Source: Pseudomonas caspiana
GTDB lineage: Bacteria; Pseudomonadota; Gammaproteobacteria; Pseudomonadales; Pseudomonadaceae
Reading direction: 5' to 3'
DNA: 64,000 nt
Assembly (NCBI RefSeq): GCF_002158995.1
Contig: NZ_LOHF01000008.1
Coordinates: 93,593 to 157,592 of the forward strand
The notes beneath the pieces are model-generated. The model ran no database searches, had not been told where the DNA came from, and saw only the letters and a list, made by a program, of their open reading frames with translations. The translations under genes were made by a program, and so were the position numbers. This document shows, in pieces, positions 15,477-24,914 of the stretch. Position 1 is the first letter of the stretch, and every line of letters starts with the position of its first letter.

Positions 15477-16034
15477 ATGAATATTCACGGCAATGCCGCG
15501 CTGTTGATCATCGATATGCAACAAGGTATCCAGCATCCAAAACTGGGAAGGCGCAACAATTTGCAAGCCGAAGAGCGAATGCTCAAGCTGTTGCGGGCGT
15601 GGCGTACGACCCATCGACCGGTGATTCATATCCGGCATTTTTCCCGCGAGCCTCAATCGGTGTTCTGGCCTGAGCAATCCGGCGTGGAGTATCAGCCGCA
15701 GTTTTCGCCTGTAGACGGGGAGCGAGAGCTACGCAAACAGGTGCCGGATGCATTTTGCAATTCGTCACTCGCACAGTGGTTGAAAGACGATGCCATCACC
15801 CAGCTCGTCATCGTTGGCGTTGTCACCAATAACTCAGTGGAATCCACTGCTCGCACAGGCGGCAACCTGGGGTTTGAGGTCATGGTGCCTCATGACGGAT
15901 GCTTTACTTTCGACACCACAGATTTCTTCGGCACCCCGCGCAGCGCCGAAGACGTACACGCCATGTCGCTCGCGAATCTGCACGGGGAATACGCCACGGT
16001 TGTCGCCAGCGAAGACATATTGCAGCATCTCTGA
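15477..16034 (+). CDS. Isochorismatase-family hydrolase with Ser at the nucleophile position, 185 aa
   Basis: The fold is clear from LLIIDMQ (Asp13), Lys87 region and GVVTNNSVESTA, with GGNLGFEVMVPHD following. In active cysteine hydrolases the third block is T-x2-C-V. Here Ser120 occupies the Cys place. Such Ser variants exist in the family, so the protein may be inactive, non-hydrolytic or use Ser. ATG at 15477 is preferred over TTG at 15471. It starts 24 bp after the LysR stop and may be co-transcribed with it. Confidence 0.85.
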   Translation: MNIHGNAALLIIDMQQGIQHPKLGRRNNLQAEERMLKLLRAWRTTHRPVIHIRHFSREPQSVFWPEQSGVEYQPQFSPVDGERELRKQVPDAFCNSSLAQWLKDDAITQLVIVGVVTNNSVESTARTGGNLGFEVMVPHDGCFTFDTTDFFGTPRSAEDVHAMSLANLHGEYATVVASEDILQHL

Positions 16035-16141
16035 TCAGGGGAGGCTGCAGAAACACTACAGAACCTTTGAATCGTGGATTGTCTTGCAAGGCGGCCGGAG
16101 CAAGCCATTGCCTGTCGCCTGCAAGGTCCCGCTGTTCGTCT

Positions 16142-16681
16142 TTAGACCATTCTCTTGAGCGTGTTGTCTTTGCGCACGAAGTGGTGCCAGATCGCCGCAA
16201 TCACATGCAGGCCAACGACATAGTAGAAAATTGAACCCAGCAGCTTATGCAGATCCTCCAGAGATTCTGCAAAGCGTTCCGAAATCGGGAACGGGGAGGG
16301 GATCAATATTTCTGTCAATGGAACAGGCAGCGCGCCTTTTTCGATCAGAACTGTGAACAACCCCAGCAGCGGTTGCGCAAACAAAAACGCATAAAGCAGG
16401 TAGTGAGAGAGCGTTGCGGCGAGCCGCAGAAAACCTTCGAGTGGAGGCGTGATGTCAGGCGGTGCATGACGACGACGCTCGGCAACACGAAAGAATGCCA
16501 GCGCCAGCACCAGAATGCCGACCCAGAAGTGGCTTTGTACGGCGAACATACGTAGTTCAGAACCGCGGGCAAACTGTGTGCGACTCAGGATCAAAGCGTA
16601 GGCCAGGACGATCAGGATGGCCATGATCCAGTGAAGCCAGCGGGCTTTGTAGCTGTAGCGTGCTGATGAAAGTGTCTTCAC
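16142..16681 (-). CDS. Cytochrome b561 (CybB-type), 179 aa
   Basis: A diheme b-type cytochrome of the inner membrane that passes electrons between quinol and a partner. It has four membrane helices (about 15-35, 47-65, 88-110 and 145-168). Candidate heme ligands His17, His51, His145 and His159 lie in the expected helices. Length is normal. It is convergent with the isochorismatase-family gene and stands alone. Pseudomonads have several paralogs, so the partner is not predictable. Confidence 0.92.
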   Translation of the reverse strand: MKTLSSARYSYKARWLHWIMAILIVLAYALILSRTQFARGSELRMFAVQSHFWVGILVLALAFFRVAERRRHAPPDITPPLEGFLRLAATLSHYLLYAFLFAQPLLGLFTVLIEKGALPVPLTEILIPSPFPISERFAESLEDLHKLLGSIFYYVVGLHVIAAIWHHFVRKDNTLKRMV

Positions 16682-17409
16682 GGTGTTTTCCCTTCATGCC
16701 AGGTTTTTTATGTGCGGCATTGTTTTGTTTTTGGGCTGCCTGGCTCGGGTTGATCCAGGATTGATAAGTTGGCCCAGCTTCCTTATGACCTTCGGTCAGA
16801 CCAGTTTGTTAGCGCGGGCAGGTCGTTAAGTGGCTGTGGAAGTGACGTTTTCTTGACCCCTGAGCGCTCAAATTGTTACAGCAATACCCATGCCTGAACG
16901 ACGCTGCATGCATCCTTGCTGAGGGTGAATGATCATAGCGACACTGGCGCCTTAGGGGGGGGCGAAAAAGACTTCGGATTTAAAATATCGGTAGTTATAT
17001 CTAATTGTGCTGTTAAATGTTGTCTTCATGTTTGACAGTTATTTGAATTGGATTCATCTTGAAGGTCATGATTTTCGTTATTTTTATCTGAGGTTGGAGT
17101 GCCTGATACTTGAGCGGAATTTACTCGGTATTCGATGTTTTTTGTTGGCGCGGGGGCGTTGTACAAGTTTTGAGTGTCGTGCTGTAAGTGCCCAGGTTTT
17201 GTGCTTCAAGGAAAACTATTTTATTTAGTGAGTTGTAGACAGTGCTTCATTTGGGCGGTCGCCGCTCGTATGGGGTAGCTAAGCCTGTTGGCTGGCTTTT
17301 ATAGGGTGAAATAAAACAACGCTATGAGATCACGCCGGATACGGCGCGGCGTATCTTTATGCCCGCGCTGAAACAAGGAGCATCCAAATACGTGTCAGGG
17401 AAAAGAGCA
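16682..17409. other. Non-coding region with an AT-rich block
   Basis: From about 16930 to 17340 the base composition is clearly richer in A and T than the flanks. A 73-codon open frame at 17007-17228 has no ribosome binding site and unusual composition, and I do not regard it as a gene. The block probably holds the promoter region of the next gene and may be part of a transferred segment. Confidence 0.5.
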
Positions 17410-18540
17410 ATGGAAAAGAAAAAATTGATGTTGGTGGGCGGTGGAGATTTGTGCCTGCAGATTCTCAAGATTTTGGTCCCCAGAGATGCATTTATCTTTT
17501 ATGTCGCGGGTCGTGATCTGGAAAAAATAATCCGGAGTTGTAACTTATTGCGTTTGGGATGCCTGCAGATGGGCGGGGTATGCACTATTTATCCAGTGGT
17601 CATGGACCTGGCGGAAGGTCATGTCGAGGAGAATGCTCGAATTATTTATCGAATTCGCCCTGATATCATTTTTAATAGTGCCTCTTTGCAGCCGTGGCGA
17701 TTGATCGGTCATCTGCCGGCTGCGCATTATCAGGCGCTGGATAAAGCCGGGTTTGGACCCTGGCTACCTATGCAGTTAGCGCCTGCCTATGAACTGATGC
17801 GTGCGATAAAAAGTTGCGGGTTAAAAGTTTTAGTGATTAATGCGGCATTTCCTGACGCCGTTAATGTTGTGCTTGATAAAGTAGGCATGGCCCCAGACGC
17901 GGGTATAGGCGGTTTGGCCAATCTCGTGCCTGTTGTTCGGTTATCGATAGCACGTCTGGCGATGCGTCCCCCCGATTGTGTGCAGGTCCGACTGGTGGCG
18001 CAGCAACACTTCTGCCATCAGGTCGCTCAGATTGGCTTACCCAAAATTGCTCATTATCGACTCATTTACTGGGTCGATAACCGGGAATACACGGGTGAGT
18101 TCGACGACGAGGCGATTTTCAATGCTGCGTTCACCCACTTTCGTAGCCTGGGCGGGGTTGATATCAATTTCTTCAATGCGATATCAGCGGTTTCCATGCT
18201 TGAAAATCTGTATGCCGCGCATGAAATCATCACCCATGCGCCGGGCCCAAACGGGCTGCCGGGTGGCTATCCGGTCAGGGTAGGAATGGGGCAAATTTTG
18301 CTGGCGCTTCCCTATGGGGTATCGCGCAGCGAGGCGATCGATGTCAATCAACAAGGCCAACGGCAGGACGGGATTAGCGCCATACGTGCCGATGGCAGCG
18401 TTAGCTTCGAATCCGAGAACATGGCGGTCATGGAGTCCCTGATTGGCTTCACTGTCTCGAACCTCAAGCTTCAGGACGTTCACCAATGTGCTGCAGAACT
18501 GGGGCGCAAGTATAAAAGCTTTGTGAACTCGCTCAGTTAG
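17410..18540 (+). CDS. Rossmann-fold NAD(P)-binding protein, saccharopine-dehydrogenase-like, 376 aa
   Basis: The N-terminus KLMLVGGGDLCLQILKIL is a dinucleotide-binding beta-alpha-beta motif (GGGDxxxQ). The following region has the RPDIIFNSAS and VLVINAAFPDAVN blocks of atypical, saccharopine-dehydrogenase-like NAD(P) domains. The C-terminal domain has HAPGPNGLPGGYPVRVG. ATG at 17410 is chosen, with AGGGAAAAG upstream. An ATG at 17359 lacks a site. The gene is preceded by an AT-rich block and is flanked by unrelated genes, so it may be accessory. The substrate is not known. Confidence 0.6.
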   Translation: MEKKKLMLVGGGDLCLQILKILVPRDAFIFYVAGRDLEKIIRSCNLLRLGCLQMGGVCTIYPVVMDLAEGHVEENARIIYRIRPDIIFNSASLQPWRLIGHLPAAHYQALDKAGFGPWLPMQLAPAYELMRAIKSCGLKVLVINAAFPDAVNVVLDKVGMAPDAGIGGLANLVPVVRLSIARLAMRPPDCVQVRLVAQQHFCHQVAQIGLPKIAHYRLIYWVDNREYTGEFDDEAIFNAAFTHFRSLGGVDINFFNAISAVSMLENLYAAHEIITHAPGPNGLPGGYPVRVGMGQILLALPYGVSRSEAIDVNQQGQRQDGISAIRADGSVSFESENMAVMESLIGFTVSNLKLQDVHQCAAELGRKYKSFVNSLS

Positions 18541-18689
18541 GCCTCAGCCGTAAATCGATAGGGAACCTGTGCCAGTGCCAGGCTTCATATGACTGAACAT
18601 TCATGCCTGAGAGCAGATGTGGATCTCGGCCCGGAGCGTGCCAGAGATACCGCGCACTCAGGCTACGCGCATAGCACTGGACCTCGATC

Positions 18690-19607
18690 ATGAGCGATAT
18701 CCGCATAGGCATCTCCGGATGGCGTTACGTCCCATGGCGGGGTGACTTTTACCCGCCCGGACTGACGCAGAAGAACGAACTCAAGTTTGCTTCCCGGGCT
18801 GTCAACAGCATTGAAATCAATGGCTCGTTCTATGCTCTGCAGACGCCTGAGCGTTATGCAGGCTGGTATGCCGATACGCCTGATGACTTTGTCTTCAGCG
18901 TCAAAGCGCCGCGCTTTATCACTCACGTGCGGCGCTTGAATGAAGTAGAGAACGCCATCGCAAACTTCTTTGCATCGGGTATTTTTCAGCTCAAGAACAA
19001 GCTCGGCCCGATCCTCTGGCAGTTTCCGCCTAGCTTCAAGTTTGATGCCGACAAGTTCGAACACTTTCTGACGTTGCTGCCCCATGACATGAAGCAGGCC
19101 AAGCACTGCGCCTCGGGCTGTGACGAAAAAATGCACAAGCCCGGATACCTGGAAATCCCCAAGACCGGCCGGGTGCGTCACGCGGTGGAAATCCGCCACG
19201 CAAGCTTCAAGGTCCCGGAGTTCATTACCTTATTACGCAAATACAACATTGCGTTGGTGATAGCGGACACCGCAGGCAAGTGGCCGTATATCGAAGACCT
19301 GACCAGCGACTATGTGTATTTGCGTTTGCATGGCGACAAGAAACTCTATGCCAGCGGCTATAGCGACAAGGCCATCAAACATTGGCAGACGCGTATAGAC
19401 GCGTGGCGCAACGGCTCGCAACCCGACGATGCGCAGTTGGTCAGCGCCGCGAACGGTCCGAAACGCAAGACCCGAGACATCTATTGCTACTTCGATAACG
19501 ACATAAAAGTTCGTGCGCCGTACGACGCTCGCCAATTGTTGGAGCGCTTCAATCTCGTCAAAGGGCTTGAAGTGTCCCCGGGCGACCTGCAAGGAGTTAA
19601 GTTTTGA
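18690..19607 (+). CDS. DUF72 domain protein, 305 aa
   Basis: The protein starts [19 protein letters not shown] and has [16 protein letters not shown]-type and [19 protein letters not shown] blocks, all hallmarks of the TIM-barrel DUF72 (YecE-like) family. Its length is normal. Biochemical function is not established for the family. It is the first gene of a four-gene run, because its stop overlaps the TTG start of the next gene. Confidence 0.93.
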   Translation: MSDIRIGISGWRYVPWRGDFYPPGLTQKNELKFASRAVNSIEINGSFYALQTPERYAGWYADTPDDFVFSVKAPRFITHVRRLNEVENAIANFFASGIFQLKNKLGPILWQFPPSFKFDADKFEHFLTLLPHDMKQAKHCASGCDEKMHKPGYLEIPKTGRVRHAVEIRHASFKVPEFITLLRKYNIALVIADTAGKWPYIEDLTSDYVYLRLHGDKKLYASGYSDKAIKHWQTRIDAWRNGSQPDDAQLVSAANGPKRKTRDIYCYFDNDIKVRAPYDARQLLERFNLVKGLEVSPGDLQGVKF

Positions 19608-20389
19608 CCAGTGCCACATCGCCAGTCGGCGTGCGAACAGCCACGCCTGCGAGTACTTCCCTAAATGTGTTGACCATGAACATGCACATGGGATTCGGCT
19701 TCCTCAACCGGCGATTTATTTTGCCCGAACTACGCGACGCGGTACGCACAGTGTCTGCCGATGTGGTGTTTTTGCAGGAAGTGCATGGTGAGCATCAGAA
19801 CCATGCGCAGCGTGTCAAAGACTGGCCCACGACTACCCAGTACGAGTTTCTGGCTGACAGCATGTGGACCGACTTTGCCTACGGTCGCAACGCGGTTTAC
19901 CCCCATGGACACCACGGCAACGCATTGCTGTCCAAGTACCCGATCAGTTATCACGAGAACCTCGACATATCGATCCACGGCACAGAGGAGCGCGGGTTAT
20001 TGCACTGCGTCCTAGAGGTGCCGCATCACGGTCAGGTCCATGCGATCTGCGTGCATCTGGGGTTGCGTGAACATCATCGTCTACAGCAGTTGAAGCTGCT
20101 CGCAGAGCTGCTGGCCCGGTTGCCGGAAGGGGACGCCGTGATCGTCGCCGGTGACTTCAACGATTGGCGTCAGCGCGCAGATGCAGCCTTGGAGGGCACG
20201 GGGTTACAGGAAGTTTTTGTTGAGCACTTCGGCGCTCCCGCGAAAAGTTTTCCTGCGCGCTGGCCGTTACTTCGGCTGGACCGCATTTACATACGTAATG
20301 CCACGAGCGATCGGCCCAAAGTATTGTCCAATCGTCCGTGGTCCCATCTTTCAGATCATGCACCGCTGGCAGTGGAGGTTACCTTATGA
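19604..20389 (+). CDS. ybhP: Endonuclease/exonuclease/phosphatase-family protein, YbhP-like, 261 aa
   Basis: The fold is shown by [52 protein letters not shown] and [10 protein letters not shown], covering the metal and catalytic Asp/His/Asn residues. The order with ClsB and YbhN matches the E. coli ybhPON operon, so YbhP is the likely counterpart. TTG at 19604 overlaps the DUF72 stop (TTGA) with AGGAG 7 bases upstream. A role near phospholipid metabolism is inferred from operon context. Confidence 0.85.
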   Translation: MTSATSPVGVRTATPASTSLNVLTMNMHMGFGFLNRRFILPELRDAVRTVSADVVFLQEVHGEHQNHAQRVKDWPTTTQYEFLADSMWTDFAYGRNAVYPHGHHGNALLSKYPISYHENLDISIHGTEERGLLHCVLEVPHHGQVHAICVHLGLREHHRLQQLKLLAELLARLPEGDAVIVAGDFNDWRQRADAALEGTGLQEVFVEHFGAPAKSFPARWPLLRLDRIYIRNATSDRPKVLSNRPWSHLSDHAPLAVEVTL

Positions 20390-21669
20390 GTGATCAGGCG
20401 AATAACCACGGGCACTGGCAGGAAGGCAATTCGGTTGAGTTGCTCATTAACGGTGAAGATTATTTCAGCCGGGTTTTCGAGTGTATTCGCGCGGCACGCA
20501 AGGAAGTGCTGCTGGAGACGTTCATTATTTTTGAAGACCGGATTGGCGAGGCGCTGCAACAGGCGCTGATCCAGGCGGCAACTAACGGCGCGTATGTGGT
20601 GGTCACGGTCGACGACTATGGCACCTCCGACCTGAGCAAGTCGTTCGTCAGCCGCATGTTGGCTGCGGGCGTGCATATCCAGCTTTTTGACCCGCGGCCT
20701 CGCTTGATGGGCATGCGCACTAATCTGTTCAGGCGTTTGCACCGCAAAGTCGTGGTCATCGACGGCGAGCTGGCGTTCATTGGCGGCATCAACTACAGCG
20801 TCGATCATATGAGCGACACCGGGCTGACCGCCAAGCAGGATTACGCGGTGATGGTGCGGGGTCCCATCGTCGCTGACATCCATCATTCTGCTTTGCGTCT
20901 GCTCAGCGAGGGCGTGCGAGCCAAGGTTCCGGCCTTGCGTGTGGCGACCCAACATGCCGGCAGTGCACGAATGCTGTTGTGCGAACGCGACAACGAAGAA
21001 CACACCACGGACATCGAAGAGCAGTATTTACTGGCGATTCGTAATGCAACCCAGCGGATCACCATCGCCAATGCCTACTTCTTCCCCAGCTACCGTTTTC
21101 TGCGCGAGTTGCGCAATGCGGCGCGGCGCGGCGTCAAGGTCACGCTGATTCTGCAAGGTCAGCCGGACATGCCGTTCGTGCGGGTGTGTTCGCGACTGAC
21201 CTACACCTACTTGTTGCGTGACGGGGTGAAAATTCATGAATACACCCAGCGCGCGCTGCACGGCAAAGTCGCGCTGATCGACCGTGAATGGTCCACCGTT
21301 GGCTCCAGCAACCTTGACCCGTTAAGCCTTGCGCTGAACCTTGAGGTAAACCTGTTCATTCGCGATCAGCAGCTCAATCAGCATCTGCATGAGCACCTGA
21401 CAGGACTGGCGGCGGCCCATAGCAAGGAAATGAGCTTGAAGGGCGCCGCGCGCGGTCAGTGGTGGCGCGCGCCGATGATCTTCTTGTGCTTTCACTTCTT
21501 GCGACACTTTCCGGCTATTGCCGGTTTGTTCCCGGCTCACGGCATGCGCCTCAAACCACTGCGCACCGCTGATGTGATTCCCGAAGCCAGCGTTATTCAG
21601 GACGAGCAGAACGGTGTTGCGCAAACGCTGCAGTCGGGCATGCGATCAGATCAGGAGAAGTCGTTATGA
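20386..21669 (+). CDS. clsB: Cardiolipin synthase B, phospholipase-D family, 427 aa
   Basis: Joins phospholipids to make cardiolipin at the inner membrane. Two HKD motifs are present: LHRKVVVID (His119, Lys121, Asp126) and LHGKVALID with GSSNLDPLS in the second half. The ATG at 20386 overlaps the previous stop as ATGA and has GGAGG upstream. The longer upstream frame is rejected. Length and order match ClsB (YbhO). The last 40 residues are an extension with no clear motif. Confidence 0.92.
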   Translation: MSDQANNHGHWQEGNSVELLINGEDYFSRVFECIRAARKEVLLETFIIFEDRIGEALQQALIQAATNGAYVVVTVDDYGTSDLSKSFVSRMLAAGVHIQLFDPRPRLMGMRTNLFRRLHRKVVVIDGELAFIGGINYSVDHMSDTGLTAKQDYAVMVRGPIVADIHHSALRLLSEGVRAKVPALRVATQHAGSARMLLCERDNEEHTTDIEEQYLLAIRNATQRITIANAYFFPSYRFLRELRNAARRGVKVTLILQGQPDMPFVRVCSRLTYTYLLRDGVKIHEYTQRALHGKVALIDREWSTVGSSNLDPLSLALNLEVNLFIRDQQLNQHLHEHLTGLAAAHSKEMSLKGAARGQWWRAPMIFLCFHFLRHFPAIAGLFPAHGMRLKPLRTADVIPEASVIQDEQNGVAQTLQSGMRSDQEKSL

Positions 21670-22676
21670 GCCAGTCTTATGAGGCCGCGACCGACCCGTC
21701 AGCGGATAACGTCCAGAACAAGCATGGCAACAAATGGAAGTGGGCCAAGCGTGCCTTCAATCTGTTTTTCTTTATTGCCGTGCCGGTGTTGCTGTTTCTG
21801 CTGGTCAAGAATCTCGACTGGCAGGAGGTAAAGCAGGCGCTGCAGTCCTACAAGTTCAGTACCCTGGCCTTGGGCGTGGTCATTGCGCTGTGCAGCTACC
21901 TTACCTATTGCTGCTTTGATGTGTTGGCGCGGTTTTATACCGGGCACAAACTGGCGATCAAGCAGATCGTGCCGGTGGCCTTTGTTTGCTACGCGTTTAA
22001 CCTCAACCTCAGTTCCTGGGTAGGCGGGATCGCTTTGCGCTATCGCCTGTATTCCCGGCTTGGGCTGGATGTGCCGACCATCACCCGCGTTTTGAGTCTG
22101 AGCCTGATTACCAATTGGCTGGGCTACATGATATTGGCGGGTAGCGTTTTCTCCATGGGCTTTCTGGAATTGCCCAAGGACTGGGCGGTAGGTTCAGGAA
22201 CCCTGCGGCTGATCGGTGTAGCGCTGCTGCTGGTGTCCGGTGCCTATTTGCTGGCCTGCCGCTTCTCCAAGCGTCGCTCCTGGACGATCCGTAAACAGGA
22301 AATTAACTTGCCATCGCTGAAGCAGGCGTTGCTGCAAGCGAGCCTTGGCGCGCTGAACTGGTCGCTGATGGCGTTGGTGATCTACACGCTGTTGCCTGAC
22401 AAGGCGTTTTACCCTGCAATCCTCGGGGTGCTGTTGATCAGCAGTATCGCGGGCGTCATCACCCATATTCCGGCGGGACTCGGGGTATTGGAAACGGTGT
22501 TTATCACCCTGCTGCAGGGTCAGTTTTCCAAAGGCACGTTATTGGCGGCGTTGATTGGCTATCGCGCCATCTATTTCCTGCTGCCGCTGGTGATTGCCGT
22601 AGTGGTTTATCTGGTGCTTGAGAAACGCAGCAAGAAGATGGGGGAGAGGAATCAGGCGCAATCCGGGGAGGGATGA
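21666..22676 (+). CDS. ybhN: YbhN/UPF0104-family membrane protein, 336 aa
   Basis: A polytopic inner-membrane protein with about eight membrane segments and a cytoplasmic C-terminus. It belongs to the lysylphosphatidylglycerol-synthetase-related UPF0104 family, seen in SWVGGIALRYRLYSRLGL and HIPAGLGVLE. ATG overlaps the clsB stop (ATGA). In E. coli the gene follows ybhO. It is thought to have a role in lipid handling, but its exact activity is unclear. Confidence 0.9.
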   Translation: MSQSYEAATDPSADNVQNKHGNKWKWAKRAFNLFFFIAVPVLLFLLVKNLDWQEVKQALQSYKFSTLALGVVIALCSYLTYCCFDVLARFYTGHKLAIKQIVPVAFVCYAFNLNLSSWVGGIALRYRLYSRLGLDVPTITRVLSLSLITNWLGYMILAGSVFSMGFLELPKDWAVGSGTLRLIGVALLLVSGAYLLACRFSKRRSWTIRKQEINLPSLKQALLQASLGALNWSLMALVIYTLLPDKAFYPAILGVLLISSIAGVITHIPAGLGVLETVFITLLQGQFSKGTLLAALIGYRAIYFLLPLVIAVVVYLVLEKRSKKMGERNQAQSGEG

Positions 22677-22779
22677 TCAACTGCTTGTCGAGCGTGTTTG
22701 ATCGCTAGGCACCCGGCGCATTTTCAGCGTTGCCGTTCAGGCTCGGGTGCCGTGCAATCAGGCGTGTGGAGCAACAGCC

Positions 22780-23061
22780 TTAGCGATACTCACAAAGATA
22801 AGCCGTGTCCACAGCGACTTTCAGCTGGAACTTGCTATTGGCCGGTACGTTGAAAAGACTGCCGGTCTCGAAGGTTTCCCAATCAGTGCTATCTGGCAGC
22901 TTCACGCTCAGGCTGCCGGAAATGACGTGCATGATTTCCCGTTGCGCAGTACCGAACTCGTATTCACCCGCGGCCATGACACCAATTGTGGCTTGCCCTT
23001 CAGGTTGAGTGAATGCAATGGATTTAACAGTGCCGTCGAAGTACTCGTTGACTTTGAACAT
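22780..23061 (-). CDS. ppnP: Pyrimidine/purine nucleoside phosphorylase PpnP, 93 aa
   Basis: A small cupin that splits nucleosides with phosphate into base and ribose-1-phosphate. The sequence [35 protein letters not shown] and [13 protein letters not shown] is the full family signature at its normal length. It is a single gene, convergent with ybhN. Confidence 0.95.
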   Translation of the reverse strand: MFKVNEYFDGTVKSIAFTQPEGQATIGVMAAGEYEFGTAQREIMHVISGSLSVKLPDSTDWETFETGSLFNVPANSKFQLKVAVDTAYLCEYR

Positions 23062-23149
23062 GGCGATTCCTCGATAAGGGCTGAAAATTGGGCGGCCAGT
23101 ATGCCGAAGCGAATTCTCCTCGTCACCCGCTTTAGAACGCGCGTGCCAT

Positions 23150-23692
23150 TCAGTTGGGAAGAATCAGCGGCAGCAGGCGTGCCGTGTTTCGAGCATCCAC
23201 CAGAGCGCGATGCTGTTGACCGTGAAATTGCATGCCGGCCAGTTGCAGCGCGCCGTTCAGCCCTAAAGGGCGTTGCAGGTGGCGCTCTTTGGCGAAGCGT
23301 TGTTTAAGGTTCACGTGGGGCACACTGCTCAGGAAGCTTGTCAGTTGGTGCTGCCGCCATTCTTGCTCAAGCTGCTGGCGATCGTAATCCCCCCAACTTG
23401 CCCAGCCCACCACTCGCGCCTGATGATGGCTGATCCAGCGCTCAAAGGCCGGCCACACCGTAGTCAGTGGCGCTGCGCTGTCGATGTTGCTTTGGCTGAT
23501 ATGAGTCAGCTCCTTGCAAAAGCTCGTCAGCAGAGGCCGACGCACCGGGCGCACGAAGCGTTCGAAATGATCCAGCTCACGGCCGTCCTGATTGACGAGC
23601 GTCGCCCCGATTTCGATGATCTCCATTTCCGCTACAGGCCAGCCGCCTTCTTCGGTCGTGGCCTCCAGATCAATCACCAACCAGTGCGGCAT
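23150..23692 (-). CDS. 3'-5' exonuclease of the DEDDh superfamily, 180 aa
   Basis: The first motif [10 protein letters not shown] gives Asp8 and Glu10. [16 protein letters not shown] gives the second Asp region. [13 protein letters not shown] supplies the His and final Asp. This is the ExoIII/ERI-1-like exonuclease layout with WP and GG inserts seen in KapD-type proteins. It probably trims RNA or single-stranded DNA. It stands alone. Confidence 0.88.
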   Translation of the reverse strand: MPHWLVIDLEATTEEGGWPVAEMEIIEIGATLVNQDGRELDHFERFVRPVRRPLLTSFCKELTHISQSNIDSAAPLTTVWPAFERWISHHQARVVGWASWGDYDRQQLEQEWRQHQLTSFLSSVPHVNLKQRFAKERHLQRPLGLNGALQLAGMQFHGQQHRALVDARNTARLLPLILPN

Positions 23693-23743
23693 CTGAAGCT
23701 CCTGTCCAAGTCATTGATCCATTCGGACCAAGCGTAGCTACAT

Positions 23744-24040
23744 TCAGCCGGATACGTCTATCGGCGCGACCTCGAGCACCATCAGTAACTGGCCCTGGCT
23801 GACGGTTGCGCCCTCGCTGATTAATACATCGACAATCGATCCGTCCATCGGTGCCCTGATCGTGCCGCAAAGGACAATATTCGGACTTGCGATGGTGTCA
23901 TGCGTCCGGTCTGTCATTGCGGGCAGCGGGGCGTTGCTGAACATCTCGCGGATACCAGCTTGTTCGAGCTTGCCGAGCAAGTGCTTGGTTTTTGAGGTGG
24001 CGAAAACGATTTCGGACGACCGTTGATCTTCGACTCCACT
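23744..24040 (-). pseudogene. Remnant of a biotin carrier domain of an acyl-CoA carboxylase
   Basis: An open stretch without a proper start codon ends in GTIRAPMDGSIVDVLISEG and GQLLMVLEV, the beta-hammerhead of biotinyl/lipoyl domains. The biotin-accepting EAMKM motif is missing and the frame stops soon after. Upstream residues (KTKHLLGKLEQAGIREMF) may come from the same carboxylase. It looks like the tail of a deleted gene. The TetR gene facing away from it may be its former regulator. Confidence 0.5.
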
Positions 24041-24213
24041 ATTTATTTATTGGCCTAGCGCTTGCTTGGTTGCGCTGGCAAGCATAGATTGCGGGGCTTG
24101 CAGGAGGGTATTTCAACACGGTTGGATTTTGTAGGCGCTTACGAGCAGCGCGAGCTCCTGCAAGATATGGAAGTGGGATCAGGCGTTTCGTGTGTGAGCT
24201 GGGGGAGGCGAAC

Positions 24214-24837
24214 TTGAACGAGCAGCAAGCTTTACAGGTCATGCGCGATTTGGTCGACGCGGGCCAGCTCACTGACCCGCAAAGCGCCCGGGGCAAGTTG
24301 TTGCAGGTATCGGCGCACTTGTTCCGCCACAAAGGTTATGAGCGTACAACCGTGCGCGATCTGGCTAGCGCGGTGGGCATCCAGTCGGGCAGCATCTTTC
24401 ATCACTTCAAAAGCAAGGACGAGATCCTGCGTGCGGTGATGGAGGAAACCATTGTCTACAACACCGCCTTGATGCGCGCTGCGTTGACTGAAGCGAACAC
24501 CGTGCGCGAGCGGTTGCTGGCACTGATCCGCTGCGAGTTGCAGTCGATCATGGGGGGGAGCGGTGAAGCCATGGCGGTGCTGGTTTACGAGTGGCGTTCA
24601 TTGTCGCCGCAGGGCCAGGCGCAGGTTCTGGCGTTGCGTGATCTCTACGAACAGTTGTGGCTACAGGTACTGGGCGAGGCTAAGGAAGCCGGTTTCATCA
24701 AGGGCGATGTGTTCATCACCCGGCGCTTTTTGACGGGCGCGCTGTCCTGGACCACTACGTGGTTCAAACCGCAAGGCAGCATGACACTGGATCAATTGGC
24801 CGATGAAGCCTTGATGATGGCACTTAAGGACAATTAA
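24214..24837 (+). CDS. TetR-family transcriptional regulator, 207 aa
   Basis: N-terminal TetR helix-turn-helix (about 30-75, HLFRHKGYERTTVRDLASAVGIQSGSIFHHF broken across the motif) and a helical effector domain. GGGGGAGG at 24201-24208 sets TTG at 24214 as the best start. GTG at 24190 adds eight residues. The family of this type often controls fatty-acid or branched-chain catabolic operons. The divergent remnant of a biotin carboxylase fits that, but no intact target is left beside it. Confidence 0.88.
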   Translation: MNEQQALQVMRDLVDAGQLTDPQSARGKLLQVSAHLFRHKGYERTTVRDLASAVGIQSGSIFHHFKSKDEILRAVMEETIVYNTALMRAALTEANTVRERLLALIRCELQSIMGGSGEAMAVLVYEWRSLSPQGQAQVLALRDLYEQLWLQVLGEAKEAGFIKGDVFITRRFLTGALSWTTTWFKPQGSMTLDQLADEALMMALKDN

Positions 24838-24914
24838 GGCTGCATTGCTCTATTTGCTGATAGTCTTAACACCAAAAAACACCTAGGGTTGACCAATTTC
24901 AGGGGTGCGCAGTC

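Noticed and set aside
17007-17228. A 73-codon open frame in the AT-rich block
   Set aside because: No ribosome binding site and an unusual amino-acid mix. Probably chance in AT-rich DNA.
20356-21003. A 215-codon minus-strand frame
   Set aside because: Antisense to clsB, whose HKD motif lies in the plus strand.
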